Part shown: positions 12,733 through 23,900 of the stretch, piece after piece | Numbering within the stretch: the stretch's first letter is position 1 | How the letters are laid out: the number at the start of each line of letters is the position of its first letter | NCBI RefSeq assembly: GCF_000208865.1 | Contig: NC_018392.1 | Span: 1,818,793-1,882,792, forward strand | Direction: 5' to 3' | DNA: 64,000 bases | Origin: Neospora caninum Liverpool | Lineage: Eukaryota; Apicomplexa; Conoidasida; Eucoccidiorida; Sarcocystidae | The notes under the pieces: generated by a model | Databases searched by the model: none | The model's input: the letters and a program-made list of their open reading frames with translations, nothing else | What the model was told of the DNA's origin: nothing | Program-made: the position numbers and the translations under genes

Positions 12733-15316
12733 TGTTATTGGTTCAGACAGTAATCTAGGCTAAACCAGACAAATGTAGAAGATCTCACCAGCGGCGGACA
12801 CTGTGGATATATCCAATATACGATGTATCCCCTCCCGTTACTTCTACGCCGGTCGGAAATATTGGTTAAGCCCAGTTGTTGGCGAATCGTACAGGAAGAG
12901 ACCTGGGTCCAGGAAAACAAAAGTCAACCTGTTGGTTAAAAAGTGCTACAAAGCTATACAATCCCAGCCAAGGTTTCTGGCCGCAGAAAGGCAGTAGAAC
13001 ATTTTTGACTAGGAAAAATCCGTGGCGCTGTTTAGTGATGAAAAATTCGGACCCAGGTGTGTCGACGCGACAATGCTCGGCAGGTCGCCTCGAGTGTTCG
13101 TGACCATAGTGTGGTACAGGAACAAACCATAAATAGCACCGTCGGCAACAATGTGACGGACTATCTGGTTGAACTAGCAGAGGCAATCATTTTTTTCGTC
13201 CCTCTGGCGGTTGCGGAGATAAAGCATATGCACATTTTCGATATTTTGACTACACTCAGCTTGGTAATTGGGGTACTGTATTACAATTGGCTTCAGGTCC
13301 CGCCGAACTGGAATTTAGCCATTGTCTGAGACCGTCGAGCTACAGCTGTAGCTGTAGCAAACGGTCGAGAGATGGATAGGATAATTTTGTGACCTCGTGA
13401 AATAAAGACAGAGGAAGGATTTCAGGTCAGCGACTCGAGTTTCTTCTGGATTGACGCACGACCTAGACGCTTGGTGACCTGCATGCCTGTGTCCGTCAGG
13501 ACAACACATTAAGTGATGCATCGGCGTGTTGACATACAGCGACGTGAGGTTTAACAACAAGAAAATTCAGATGTGGCGGAGAGTGACGCTACCACTGCTT
13601 ATTCAGCATTCGCGCCTTGTTGTAGTCTGCGAACTGGCTGTATATGCGGTGCTCTCGCGATCCTTCTCCAACTTCACAACGCTGTTGGGATTCGAACGAT
13701 TAGGAAAGTGCCCTGGAAATACCGTGAGTACCAGCAACACCACAACTTTCTTGATTCAATGCCTGCCAACCTGGCTTGTGGTTCACTTTTCCGTTATTGC
13801 GGGAATCCCGGTTGGGGACGGGCCACAGTTCAGCTTGGCAATAAATGCGGCCGTGGCCTTCAGTTGTCTACCTTTTTTACCTTATGTACCTACAACGTTA
13901 GAGGCTTTTCCGCAGACGAGTTCAACCAGTCTAACATTTTAGGTAAATGTGCAGACGGATTTGCATGCGTCCCCATAGCAGGCCCGGTTAACCAAACCGC
14001 TCGCAGGTCTAAGCTGTTCACTGCACTTGAGTTAGCGACTCAGTGTTGGACAGAGGCGTGCGGTTCTTTCCTTGCGCTAATATCATTTATATAACTCCGC
14101 GCTTGAGTCACAGCGTTTTTTGTGTGGCTCACCCTGGTGTCGGTCTGAGCTGGTCATCACCTAATAGTCCAGCCAAACCCAAAAAACTATTGTCTTGATT
14201 TTCTCGTGTTTGTCAACCGGCCTGTCCGAGAGGGGATTGCCACGGGTGTGGCAAAATTTCATTTGAAATTGCACCTCCACACAGTACTTCGACATTACAA
14301 TGGATATTTGCACTACCTGACTATCCCCTGCAGTTGGATCCCCATAAGAGGGGATCTCCAGTACGTCTGTAGTGATACTCGTGCATGGGCCGGGCATCCT
14401 AATTGCGGAGCAGACAGGAAACATGCTCAGGCCAGGGCAGTTTGTGGGCCACCGGGCTCGTCCGCCTTGTCAATACGTCCATGACGTCGCTTGCTCATTT
14501 GCTTTTTAACCGAACATGTGGCTCGTCGCTTAAACGGTTGACACCATGATGTTCGATAGTTTTCTGTTTCCTTAAAAATAAACGAGACAGCAACCGGCAG
14601 TGACTATCAGTGATGTGCAGAAGAAGAAAAAGTGTGGTTACCGTCCTGACAGAATACCCTCGTTCGCACACGCGGTGAAATGAACGCCCGCAGACTGTTA
14701 ACTACCGGCTCCGACGCCGATAAGGGGGAGTTCAAAGAGGTGACAGCACATTCGATACTATGAGACACAAAACAGCTGCCGTATTGGAAGCCGGACAAAA
14801 GAAACGGAAGTGACAATGGATTGTATGTTAAAGGCCGGCCCACGGGAGAGTGCAGAAGTGTGTGTTCGAGATCGATAGGAACGTTGCTGTTGGCGTCTCC
14901 GGTCACACAACGCTCGTCCTCAGAGTGGAAGCTACGACTAGCTGCGTGATATGTTCTTGATTATGAGGGAATCCTACTACTTAGGAATTCAATAGGAATC
15001 AAACAACATTTTAAAACTACAGACAGTGATGTACTTCATCCATTGCTTACATTTCTCAACGGAGCACTGCCACTAAATGACTGGAGACGTCACATCAGAG
15101 CCACCCCACGTCCTCATTGAGCAGAGGACCACTCACGGACCTTCTCTGGTCCTGTGATATACTTCTCACTGGATACCAATTACCCGACCGTCACCCCAAG
15201 AGAGTGGCGTTGACATTTGCCACTCTGGTTGAACATCCTTTGAGATTTATAGCCCTTTATCTCGTGAAACCAGACCCAGCGTTAGCGGCTCATGCCGCGG
15301 ATACATACGGCCCATA
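12733..15316. other. Spacer between 6PGDH-like gene and DPH7
   Basis: This 2.6 kb spacer separates two genes on the same strand. It should hold the promoter and 5' leader of the 6PGDH-like gene (left part) and the 3' untranslated region of DPH7 (right part). I see no convincing gene. On the plus strand, two overlapping frames of 417 and 522 bases (13526-13942 and 13573-14094) are open and partly hydrophobic, but they lack family motifs and are no longer than chance predicts for this window. Confidence 0.55.
13338..13353. repeat. 16-bp perfect palindrome
   Basis: The sequence AGCTACAGCTGTAGCT equals its own reverse complement. It lies about 0.6 kb upstream of the start codon of the minus-strand 6PGDH-like gene, so it could be a dimeric protein-binding site. 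A chance origin is equally possible. Confidence 0.5.
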
Positions 15317-18300
15317 CTACCAAATAGCTAGGAGACGGTCATAAAAACTGCAAGACAAAAAAATACTGCCACTTAGTTGCTGTCTGGCATGGGAGGACAC
15401 AAAAGGGCGAACAGCGCGGCCAGGCAGACAATTAGCTACCGGCCACCGTCGCACACTCTGGCGCTGAAGGGTTCTAATCGATAGGGCTGATATGCCGTAA
15501 GTCATAGATTGGTGTCCGGAGAAGACTCCAAGCCTCTCAATATCTGCAGCACAACAAGGCCATATTCCACTGCACAGATTGAGTTTGCCGGCGTCTGAAT
15601 GGAGAGAGAACTCGAAGGGCGTCTTTACTGCTATGCTACACCTGAGAAGACGACTCGCTAATTTGCTGCACGCATATGAGGCAATTTGTTTTTGGAATGA
15701 TGTTGGAGCCTGGTATCTATCATCCCCCGAGTCACTTGGAGTCTCTTAGCCTACTGTCGTAGCCTCTAGTTAGACGACGAAACGTCGAGCAATACCTGAT
15801 TGCGCGTCACCAATGCGCCAGAGTTCACTACCACCATGACATGCCGCCACAAGCAGCAATCGATCCGCCAGCATCTCTGCTGTGTGCCACTTGAGGCGCC
15901 AGACTCCTCCAGAAACACGGAAGGAGTTCAGAGGGTAGCGGAGTTGCCGACGGTCAAAAATACGAACTGTCTCGTCGTAGCTGCAGAAGCACAAAGCGTA
16001 CGTCTGAACAGGGTCTGAGGAAAATCGCTTATTGGCCTTCGGAGAAACAAAATTGCTGTCATGTTTTGTTCGCGGAGAGTTCGCTCGCTGCAGCAACACC
16101 CAAGTTGAATTCTATTCCGCCCGCAATAGTCGCACGTGTCAGCATGCCTTTCGGTTCCCCCTCATAGATTCTCTCTTTCGAAACACCAAATCGCACAAAA
16201 AAGCAATGATGCGATTATGACACAGAGTAGCCAAATAGCGCGTCTCACACGAATATCAGACACGCGGACACATAAGCATGCATTACCTGCCGGTTAGTAA
16301 CCAATTTGGATCGTCAGGAGAAAAAGTTACTGACGTTACACCCATTGTGTGGCTGCGCCGGTTCTCCATCGCCAAAGCTGAAGTTACGTCTTCGCTGTGA
16401 TTGATTTCGATCGTTGTGGACTCTCTGCATCGTAGGTCCCACAAACGGATTGCACAGTCATCAGCACCTGCCAGATCAGACAAAACACTGGACACTAAAA
16501 CCGATCCTTGCATGGATGCACTACATCCAGACCACTTGTTGAGCCTTTCGCGTTGGGTATGTGTGCTGAACATTTGAGAACGATGCGGCAGTGGTAACGT
16601 TGGGCACATGCGGTGCCCGCTGAAGACAGGTTTCCAAGCCTGCATCGTCACAACCGTATCATATCACAAAGCTTTGACAGTGTATATCGACATGCATCTT
16701 GGTTTCGCATGGTGGGTGGTCACCCACTACCATCTGCCTGTTCATGTGAGAGACGCCACGGCAACCGACCGGTGAGATTGGCACTGTCGGACACTGGTGG
16801 AGATCGATATCTTCAGTGACTCAAACGCCCGGGTCGTTAGCGACTTTCGCGCACAGCTTAAGGCTTTGCTATGGCCACGGTAGCAGGCCCTCGTAGCCTC
16901 ACAGAATTCAACCGCGTCACAAGAAGTGATAAAGCAGTCAGAGCTGCAACCAACTCTGGCGGATATCTCATGCCACTTTCGTCCACGATCTGACTCGAGT
17001 AGAGGTGTATTCGACTGCATGTAATTGAATCTACTGACGTTCCGCTGACTACAGTAGGTAGTTTTTAACCACAAGGAGACTCTTGCGTATAGGCCTGCCT
17101 CATTAATCGAGTGAAACTGAATGCTCACCGGTTGCCAGAATCTTGCCCTGCTCGTGAGGGTCGAAGGAGACGCACCACGTCTCCGCATCGTGTGCCTTCC
17201 TAAAAACAACAACAACGCGACCGACGAACTCTCCATTTGACTCTACGGAAACAATGCGTACGCTGTGATATTGACAAAAAGTGAAGTGTGAAGGCCGGAA
17301 AACAGAGCGCTGTAGGTGGCTGCGGTGCCAAAGAGTCTAAATGCCTCAATATAGGACAGTGACCGCACGTTAAATCGATAGTCTAGGAAACGGATAGGCG
17401 GGCTGTCGTTGTGCAGGTCCGCTAGGTGGAAGCACCCAGGAATCAGGGTGACTGACACAAAAGCTTCACTACTAGTACTACGAACACCTTTCACGGAAAG
17501 AGAACCAGAGTAAACGTCAGGAGACGATGGGGAAATAGCGGACCACGCCGGAACGTGAACGCAAGAAACACACGTAGTCTCGAGGCGTAAATCTCACCAA
17601 GAAGCATCGAGGTGCTCCAGATCCTTGATGACGCTAACTTGGCCGTCAGAACAGCACGCCGCGAGAAGCCTGTACAAGAGCAATTTGTCTGCTGCCATGC
17701 TGCTCTAGTGAAAATCGATCATGGATTCGAAAACTCCAGCACGTGTTCTGAGCAGTGACGGGGGGGGGGGGGGCTGAAACGTGCTCGACTGCAACACGCA
17801 GGGAACAGTATCCTTCTAACGTGATTGGTGCTACCTAGGAGGGAAAATCAAATGATTGAGACAGTAGAAGACACTTTAAAAGAACGGGAAGCGATGTCTT
17901 CTTTCCAGTGACGGCGGCCCATGCGTATGGCCCGTCCGAAATGAGACACAGATATCGAATGGGACTGACGTGGCGCCGTTTCGCCTCTTTCATCTTGCCC
18001 CTTTACGACCTACCGCTAACTAGAGCCTGAGTTTGTCGACAGCGACATATACCACAACTCAGCATACATTTGAAAAGCAGCAGTACAAACCGGAACTCCC
18101 AGGAATGAAATCCGTGTAGGCTCCCTTTCACGAAGCAACCTACCTGCCGTCGTCTGCTAAGCTGTCCATCCCAACGCCAATGACTGCACCACTGGCTAGA
18201 GTCGCGGAAGCATCCGCCTCCGGCAACACTATCCGCGCAAGACGTGCGCAGCGACATTCCGGTAGGGTTAGCCCACTTTTCTGGCATGGCTCACGCGAGT

Positions 18301-19374
18301 GCTGATTTAGGACATCGCCCGGATTTTGCAGCACAGCTTCTTCCAAGGTTGGAGAAATGCGTTCGTTAGAGGAGTTGCGCAAAAACGCATCGTTGGGATT
18401 TGTGGTTGGAGCTGACGAACCGTGAAGGAAGACTTGTAGAATATGGAGAGCTCGGTCCGACCCGATGGCCGCGAGCACGGAGGAGCAAGAATCAGAGAAC
18501 TGCGGAGTTGTGGGTAGAGCCTGGACATACACACACAAGAGCATCCTGTTGGTAGCGAATCCAACCAGTGACATGGAAGCGGGCGTGAAAACACAAGAAA
18601 CAGAGGCATGCTTGGGCGACGAGTGTACAGGTGACGGCGGACTGCGATTCGATCACTGCCCTCCTGTAGAGAGTCCAGCTCAACACAGTTAAATGGATCC
18701 AGTCTCATTCTGTATCGCTGCACTGGCCATTCCTTGCAAAAAACGCCCACCTCATCGCTTCCGCGCCTCGATGCTCCGTCAGATGCGAATGACGGGAGCC
18801 ATGTTCGAGAACGAATTGCTTGGTCCGCTTGCTCGCCAGTGGTGGTTGTGAGCGGCGTCCTGGCCTTGGTTAGCCACCTGATATCCAGAATGCCTGCCCC
18901 GACGTCCGCAGTGCCGACTTGATGGACAGTAATGCATTCATCCGAGGGAACTACGTCTTTGTCCGTCGACCGGCTTTGAAGTGCATCAGGAACACTGCAG
19001 CGACTTCGGGATTGGTGCTGGGTCGGCAGCCCCGCTGAAGCTTGCGACGTCGCTTGATGTGTTGGGTCATCCTTCTGATTTTCTCTGCTCTCGCTCTCTT
19101 CCTGGTTGGTTTCGCGAAAGGCACAAAAAAAGGCAAGGCCGCCTTTGCGAGTGCCCTCAGCCTCTACGAGGGCGTACATGCCTGTGGCAAAGAGGCCAGG
19201 AAGTAGACACTGGGCGTTTGTTCCGCATGCACCATTTTCTTTGAAATCAGCGCCAAGACTCATGCACCTAGTACAGCAAGGAGATGTGGCATTTCCTCGA
19301 CCGCATGCTTCTGCCCAGCTTTCGAGGCAGTCGCCATTTGAGGGAAGGGAAAACCCAAGGTAATCCTGAGACAT
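15317..19374 (-). CDS. DPH7: Diphthine methyl ester hydrolase, WD-repeat protein DPH7 (WDR85)
   Basis: DPH7 removes the methyl ester from methylated diphthine on elongation factor 2, the step before final amidation to diphthamide; it acts in the cytosol. My exons are 19374-18751, 18520-18144, 17669-17598, 17468-17369, 17309-17129, 16467-16287, 15980-15796, 15543-15317: 648 residues against about 450 in human DPH7. All phases agree. The start is the first ATG of its frame. Family hallmarks in order: GMYAL (cf. CGTYQL), ILDIRW, AHDAETW (cf. AHQFEAW), ADDCAIRLWDLR, HTMGVTSV, TGSYDETVRIFD, GGVWRLKWH, and SCSFYDRLLAIW at the C-terminus. Extra length comes from low-complexity insertions in exons 1 and 2. 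The donor of the 15980-15796 exon (GTATTG) is weak. The 17468-17369 exon and its acceptor are the least certain part. It is divergent to midasin across a 1.59 kb spacer. Confidence 0.88.
17760..17773 (+). repeat. Run of 14 G
   Basis: An uninterrupted G14 on the plus strand lies inside the second intron of DPH7, so the pre-mRNA carries C14 there. Such a run is prone to length variation and sequencing error. It has no effect on the reading frame as modelled. Confidence 0.9.
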
Positions 19375-20961
19375 TTCCTTGTCGAGAAAGAGGCAGAACG
19401 AAGGGTAAACGAATACAGATCGACGTGAACCGGTGCATAGGGACGGTTTCGTCACTCATCCAGTTGTTGGCAACACAAGTAATACCGAGAGGCGCGTCGA
19501 AACAAAGTTTGTTCAATCCAGCGAGAGAACCGAAGGGCGAGAGAAGCCAAGGGATAAAGTTTTGATGAGAGTAAGAGCCTTTCGACGCGTGGCAATGCAG
19601 AGGCCTCTCAAAATGGATCAATTTATTCTATCACTGTGTAGTGACAGAAACAGCCAGGGCACGGTCCTGTGTCTTCTCACACGTTGTTGAACCGGAGATT
19701 AGACAAGCTGCGCGAGGTGGCTACGTAAACCAGGGCGGCAGAAAAGTTGAACCGACCTAGCAGGAAAAAACTGGATTGGCCGGGATCTGACCTTTTAGCC
19801 TAACTACAGGTGATTCCATTGATGTCGACTAGCTTTAGGGAAGAATACCAAAGAACGAGAAAGGTATTTTCTCTTTCGCGGACGGATCCTTTCAAAAGTC
19901 CCCGAATTGCATGCTGGCATGCATTCATGCTAGCATCGACACTCGAGTCCCTCTTCTGACGACAACGCTGACAGCAGGGAAGCGTGAGAAAGAGTCGTCA
20001 ATTAACGCCATTTTTCGCCCAAGCGCACGTAGGCTTTCCCAGTACTAATCTGGCCTTGTTGTTCAACTCTGGCAAGTTGTGCATGGAGAAGGAAACAGCT
20101 TTCGCCGCTGGTTGTCACACTTGACCGCCCCACAGTGCGGGATGACAGCGATTCTCATCATAAAAGAGCAGAACAATTCCACACAGAAACACCAGATGGA
20201 AGTTGATCCGGCTCTCTTGTCGTCTTTATCCTCTTGCTACTGAGTTCGACTGTCTCACGAAATTTTTTCCTTCGAAGCTCACACGTGCCGGCATGAGCCT
20301 TCTGGCCACCGGCTACCCCAGCTGTGACTCCTCCCTCCGTTTTTTCCCGATGACCCTTTTCCCACAATTGCGTCTTTTTTCCTGTTTCTTGCACTACGTG
20401 AAACACCCTAGCCTTCCTTTTCTGCACTGGCCACCGGCGTCGACTCCCTGGGCGCCGCTTTCTCAGCTCGAGCGTCCAGTGCGGCTGCCTCGAGTGCGCC
20501 TTGCATCTCTGCATTGCGTCTGGGGAGCCTGGGGATACACTGCTCTTACTCGGCCGCCTACTCGGGAATCGTCTCTCCTTGAGACCCCACTCGTTTTGTC
20601 TTTCTCGTCCTCGACGTATGGGAGTTTTGGAGTTCGAGTTTCTGCTGGTAGACGTCTCCGAAACGCATCACGTGGACCTGTCTGTGCCGCGCCGAGAGAG
20701 CGCACTTTGTGTTTGTTCTGCCGCGTTTGTTTCCTTCACTTTGGCGGGGAGCACGTGCGACGTCCTGAGCGTACTGGCGGATTACCCGCAGAAAACCAGT
20801 TACTTCTCTGTTTCCGTTCGTTTCCCTTTGCCGCGGCGCGTTTCTTGTGGCTTCCCTGCGTGGTCTGCTTACTCGGGGGTGGTCTTAGGTCTACAACTTC
20901 TTTTTGACTGGTTCACCTTGTGTCAGATACCTTTCGGGAGCCTCGGAAGTGGAGAAGACCC
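19375..20961. promoter_or_regulatory. Divergent promoter region of DPH7 and midasin, with midasin leader
   Basis: The start codons of the two divergent genes lie 1587 bases apart, so both promoters must be here. The right part (about 20200-20900) is pyrimidine-rich on the plus strand and probably transcribed as the midasin 5' leader. Long frames are open in it (for example 20203-20907), but they do not continue in frame into midasin: a TGA at 20905-20907 precedes the first in-frame ATG at 20962, so I treat the leader as untranslated or as upstream open frames. The middle part contains clustered GCATGC elements. Confidence 0.65.
19908..19923. promoter_or_regulatory. Paired TGCATGC elements
   Basis: TGCATGC occurs at 19908-19914 on the plus strand and again, inverted, at 19917-19923; a further CATGC lies just downstream. 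GCATGC-core motifs are known promoter elements in Toxoplasma, including those of ribosomal protein genes, and are typical ApiAP2 factor targets. The location between two divergent translation-related genes fits a regulatory role. Function here is inference. Confidence 0.55.
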
Positions 20962-23900
20962 ATGGCCTCCGACGCTTTCAGCGCTGCTGCGGGCACCGCA
21001 GCGGCTCTTCTCCCCCTCGTTCGCGCCCTTCTCCAAGACGTTTCCGACCAGCTCCGAGTAGGCGGCTCAAAAACCACCAGGAGGCTGGGACGACAACGAG
21101 GCAGTGAGGGAAGACCCGTTGAAGATGGAAACTTGGCGAGAGGGCCAGACGCTGACTCTGCGGAGACAGCTTCCGGTGTCGCGCGGAAGCGGCAGAAGGG
21201 TTGTGCCCTTTCACCAGCCGAGTCCTCGTGTGAAAGTGCGCCGTATCCTCCCGATGCGGCGGCGGGTGAGAATCCTTTGCATCCAGCGCCTTTGAGTGCT
21301 GGGAGCCTTCACCCTTCGTTTGAACCGTACCCGACAACCGTCGGGTCGGGATGCGCCGACATTCAAGACTCATGTTTCAGCCGACTACCAGAACATGTCA
21401 AGTTTTACACGCATCGTTGTTACGCGCGGCTTCACGCGCTGATGAGGTGCTTGGAGTCAGGGGGGTCGTCCCCCCGTCAAAACGCGGTAGGGGCTTCGCC
21501 CCTTTCTTCTCATTCGTTGTCAATCTCTCCCGTCGAGACGGAATTCCTGACCTGTTTACGTGACCTCCTTCTCAGCCCGGTAACATCTGAAGCAGCAGTC
21601 CGCTACTGCCCGAGGCTTTCCACTGTCATCGCTGCTTCGCTTCTTCTCTCGAAGTCTCCATTCTGGCGCAACCCCTGTGTTGGCCGTGAAAACGTTCCGG
21701 CTTCCCTGACGGAAAAAGATGCGTCTGCGAAGAAAAAAGGAACAAGCCTGCCGCCCCAGAGGTGCGGTTCGTTCCCAAGCTGTAAATACTCTGCTCAGGC
21801 GGAATGTGGGAAGCCGCCTGAGCAGACCTCCGAGTGCATGAAAAGGTTAAAGATGCAGGCAGACAGCTGTGTCTCCGCATTCGACGCAACTTCTCCCTAT
21901 ATTACTCAAGACGAAGACGAGGATTCACAAGAGACTCGCTGGGCTTGCCTGTCCATCCTAGCTGCTCGCCTGCTTTCCGATCGGCTGCTGGGCACTGCTG
22001 CGGCCGATTACCTCGGCCGAACGCTGTTAGTTACATTGACAGGCATACCGAATGACGAGGAGCCCCTCGAAACTGACAGCAGAAAGCGGAGCGGAGTGCC
22101 GACGCGATTTTTGTCGGCCGACTGGACGTGCCGTGTCACGGATCCAGAGGATGCAATCAGGAGGCTCCTCAGTTCTTTCTGCCCTGTCCAGCACGCGAAA
22201 ACAGACGAGGCGGAGCAAAGCGGTGCTGTCCCTGTGAAGAGCGAGGGTGCCGCCTCCGGAGGTCGTGCAAGGGGTTGCGCGAGCACGCCCAAGAGGACGG
22301 AGGCCTGCGGCGGCTCGCAGGCCGTGCACGATGGCTCACTGACAGAGCGGGATCATTTCTGGGCTAGACAGTGCCTAATTGCTATCAGACGACTTCTCTT
22401 GGGTCGAGGCGGCCATGACGCGACTGCGGCGAATCGTACCCACACGGGGGCGGAAACGAAAACCCGGGACCAAACGATGTCCAAGGGACTCGGGGACGGG
22501 GTTCAAGCAATTAGTCTACGAGCGCAGCTGCGTTTGTCGCCCGTCCTTTTTGAAATCTGCCGAGCTCTGCGGAGTTCCCGAGATCCGCTGCTCGCGTTCT
22601 TGGCTTCACGTTGTCTCCTATCGCTGTTGAAAGTTAAGGATACGGGCCATGTTCGCCTCCGCAGCTCTGGAGTGTGTCATTCAGAAACAGGCGCAGACGA
22701 TAGTTTGGCCACGAGCGACTTTGGCTACGAATCGGTACGGACTAGTGAGGAGTCCAAACGCCTGCTCAGCGCTGCTATTGAGAAACCTCACGGTCGTCAA
22801 TCAAATGTGGGCACTGAGCCCAATGGCCCCGATATTGATTTCTTCAGAGAGGCTGAGCTGTTCTTCGGAGTGGCAGGCGATGCCATTCCGGTATTCGACG
22901 ACGCATGCAGTGCGCTGCATGGGTGCATGTTCCCCTCGTTGATTTTCCTCTCCTCGTTCCTGGAACGACGGGCGCTTGCACGGACCCCTGTTCTTGGACG
23001 CGCCGCCTCTCTGGCGACAACAGGCTTTGCCGATGCCGCAGAGTTCACTGCCATGTTCGAGCGTCTTCTTTGGTCCTCCTCGTTGTCTTTGGCCGGCGGA
23101 AACGAGGACACGAAGAGCCTCCACGGGTCGCCAGAAGCAGAGCTCTTGACTAGGAAACCGTCGACTAGTTCACCAACGACAACCTTTTTACCCTTGGTGT
23201 CTACGCTCACAGCCCGGCTACTGGTCGACAAACTGCGTTGTTGCTGCGTCGCCGGTCAAGACGCGCAAGGGCGTTCACGACCTGCTATTCTCATTCACGG
23301 GCCCTCGGGATCTGGGAAAACGTCGCTCATTCGTTGGGTTGCAGATATTGTGGGACAGCCGCAGCCGCCTGTTCCATTTTTCCTGGATGATCAGACGGAT
23401 GCCAAGACTCTTGTCGGTAAGTGGAGACCTAGTACCATCTCCGTCGGACTGGCCCAGTGTGGGAGTGCTGAAGTTATCTGATGCCCGCAGACGATTCATT
23501 AATTGTTCACAGCAAACCACTGGGATTCGGCGTGTCCGAGGTTCGCGGTCGGCAGGCGTCGTTTGTTGCAGTGCATGGAAACGTCACAGATTGGTCTCGC
23601 TTCGCGGTGCAGTTTACTTGGCATGTCTAGTCTTGGAAGCTGCAATCTCTGTTTCCCTGGAGATCACTAGACACTCGCAGCGTGAGCAGATTCTTTCTCA
23701 TGAGCATCCATGAAAAGCTGGCGAGGTGGTGCCCGTCACGAGCGTGTCTTGAAGTAGAGGGTGGCTCTGACGGCGTGCTGTGCCATCGGGTTTCCGTGGG
23801 CGAATGATCGGCGGGTGGGGGAATAGGCCGAGCAGACCGTAGAGAAGTAGCAATAGTGTAGATTTTCAGCAGCGTCTTCAGTAAGGAATTCACCCGTTTT

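Noticed and set aside
13670..13720. tRNA-like T-arm box (GGATTCGAAC on the plus strand)
   Set aside because: The flanking bases do not form a T-stem, and no matching A box or acceptor stem is present.
13526..14094. Two overlapping plus-strand frames of 138 and 173 codons, hydrophobic and Cys-containing
   Set aside because: They overlap each other in different frames, show no family motif or splice partners, and a frame of this length is expected about once by chance in a window of this size.
18307..19136. Plus-strand and alternative-frame open segments over DPH7 exon 1
   Set aside because: They are shadows of the DPH7 frame, which carries the conserved ILDIRW and GMYAL motifs.
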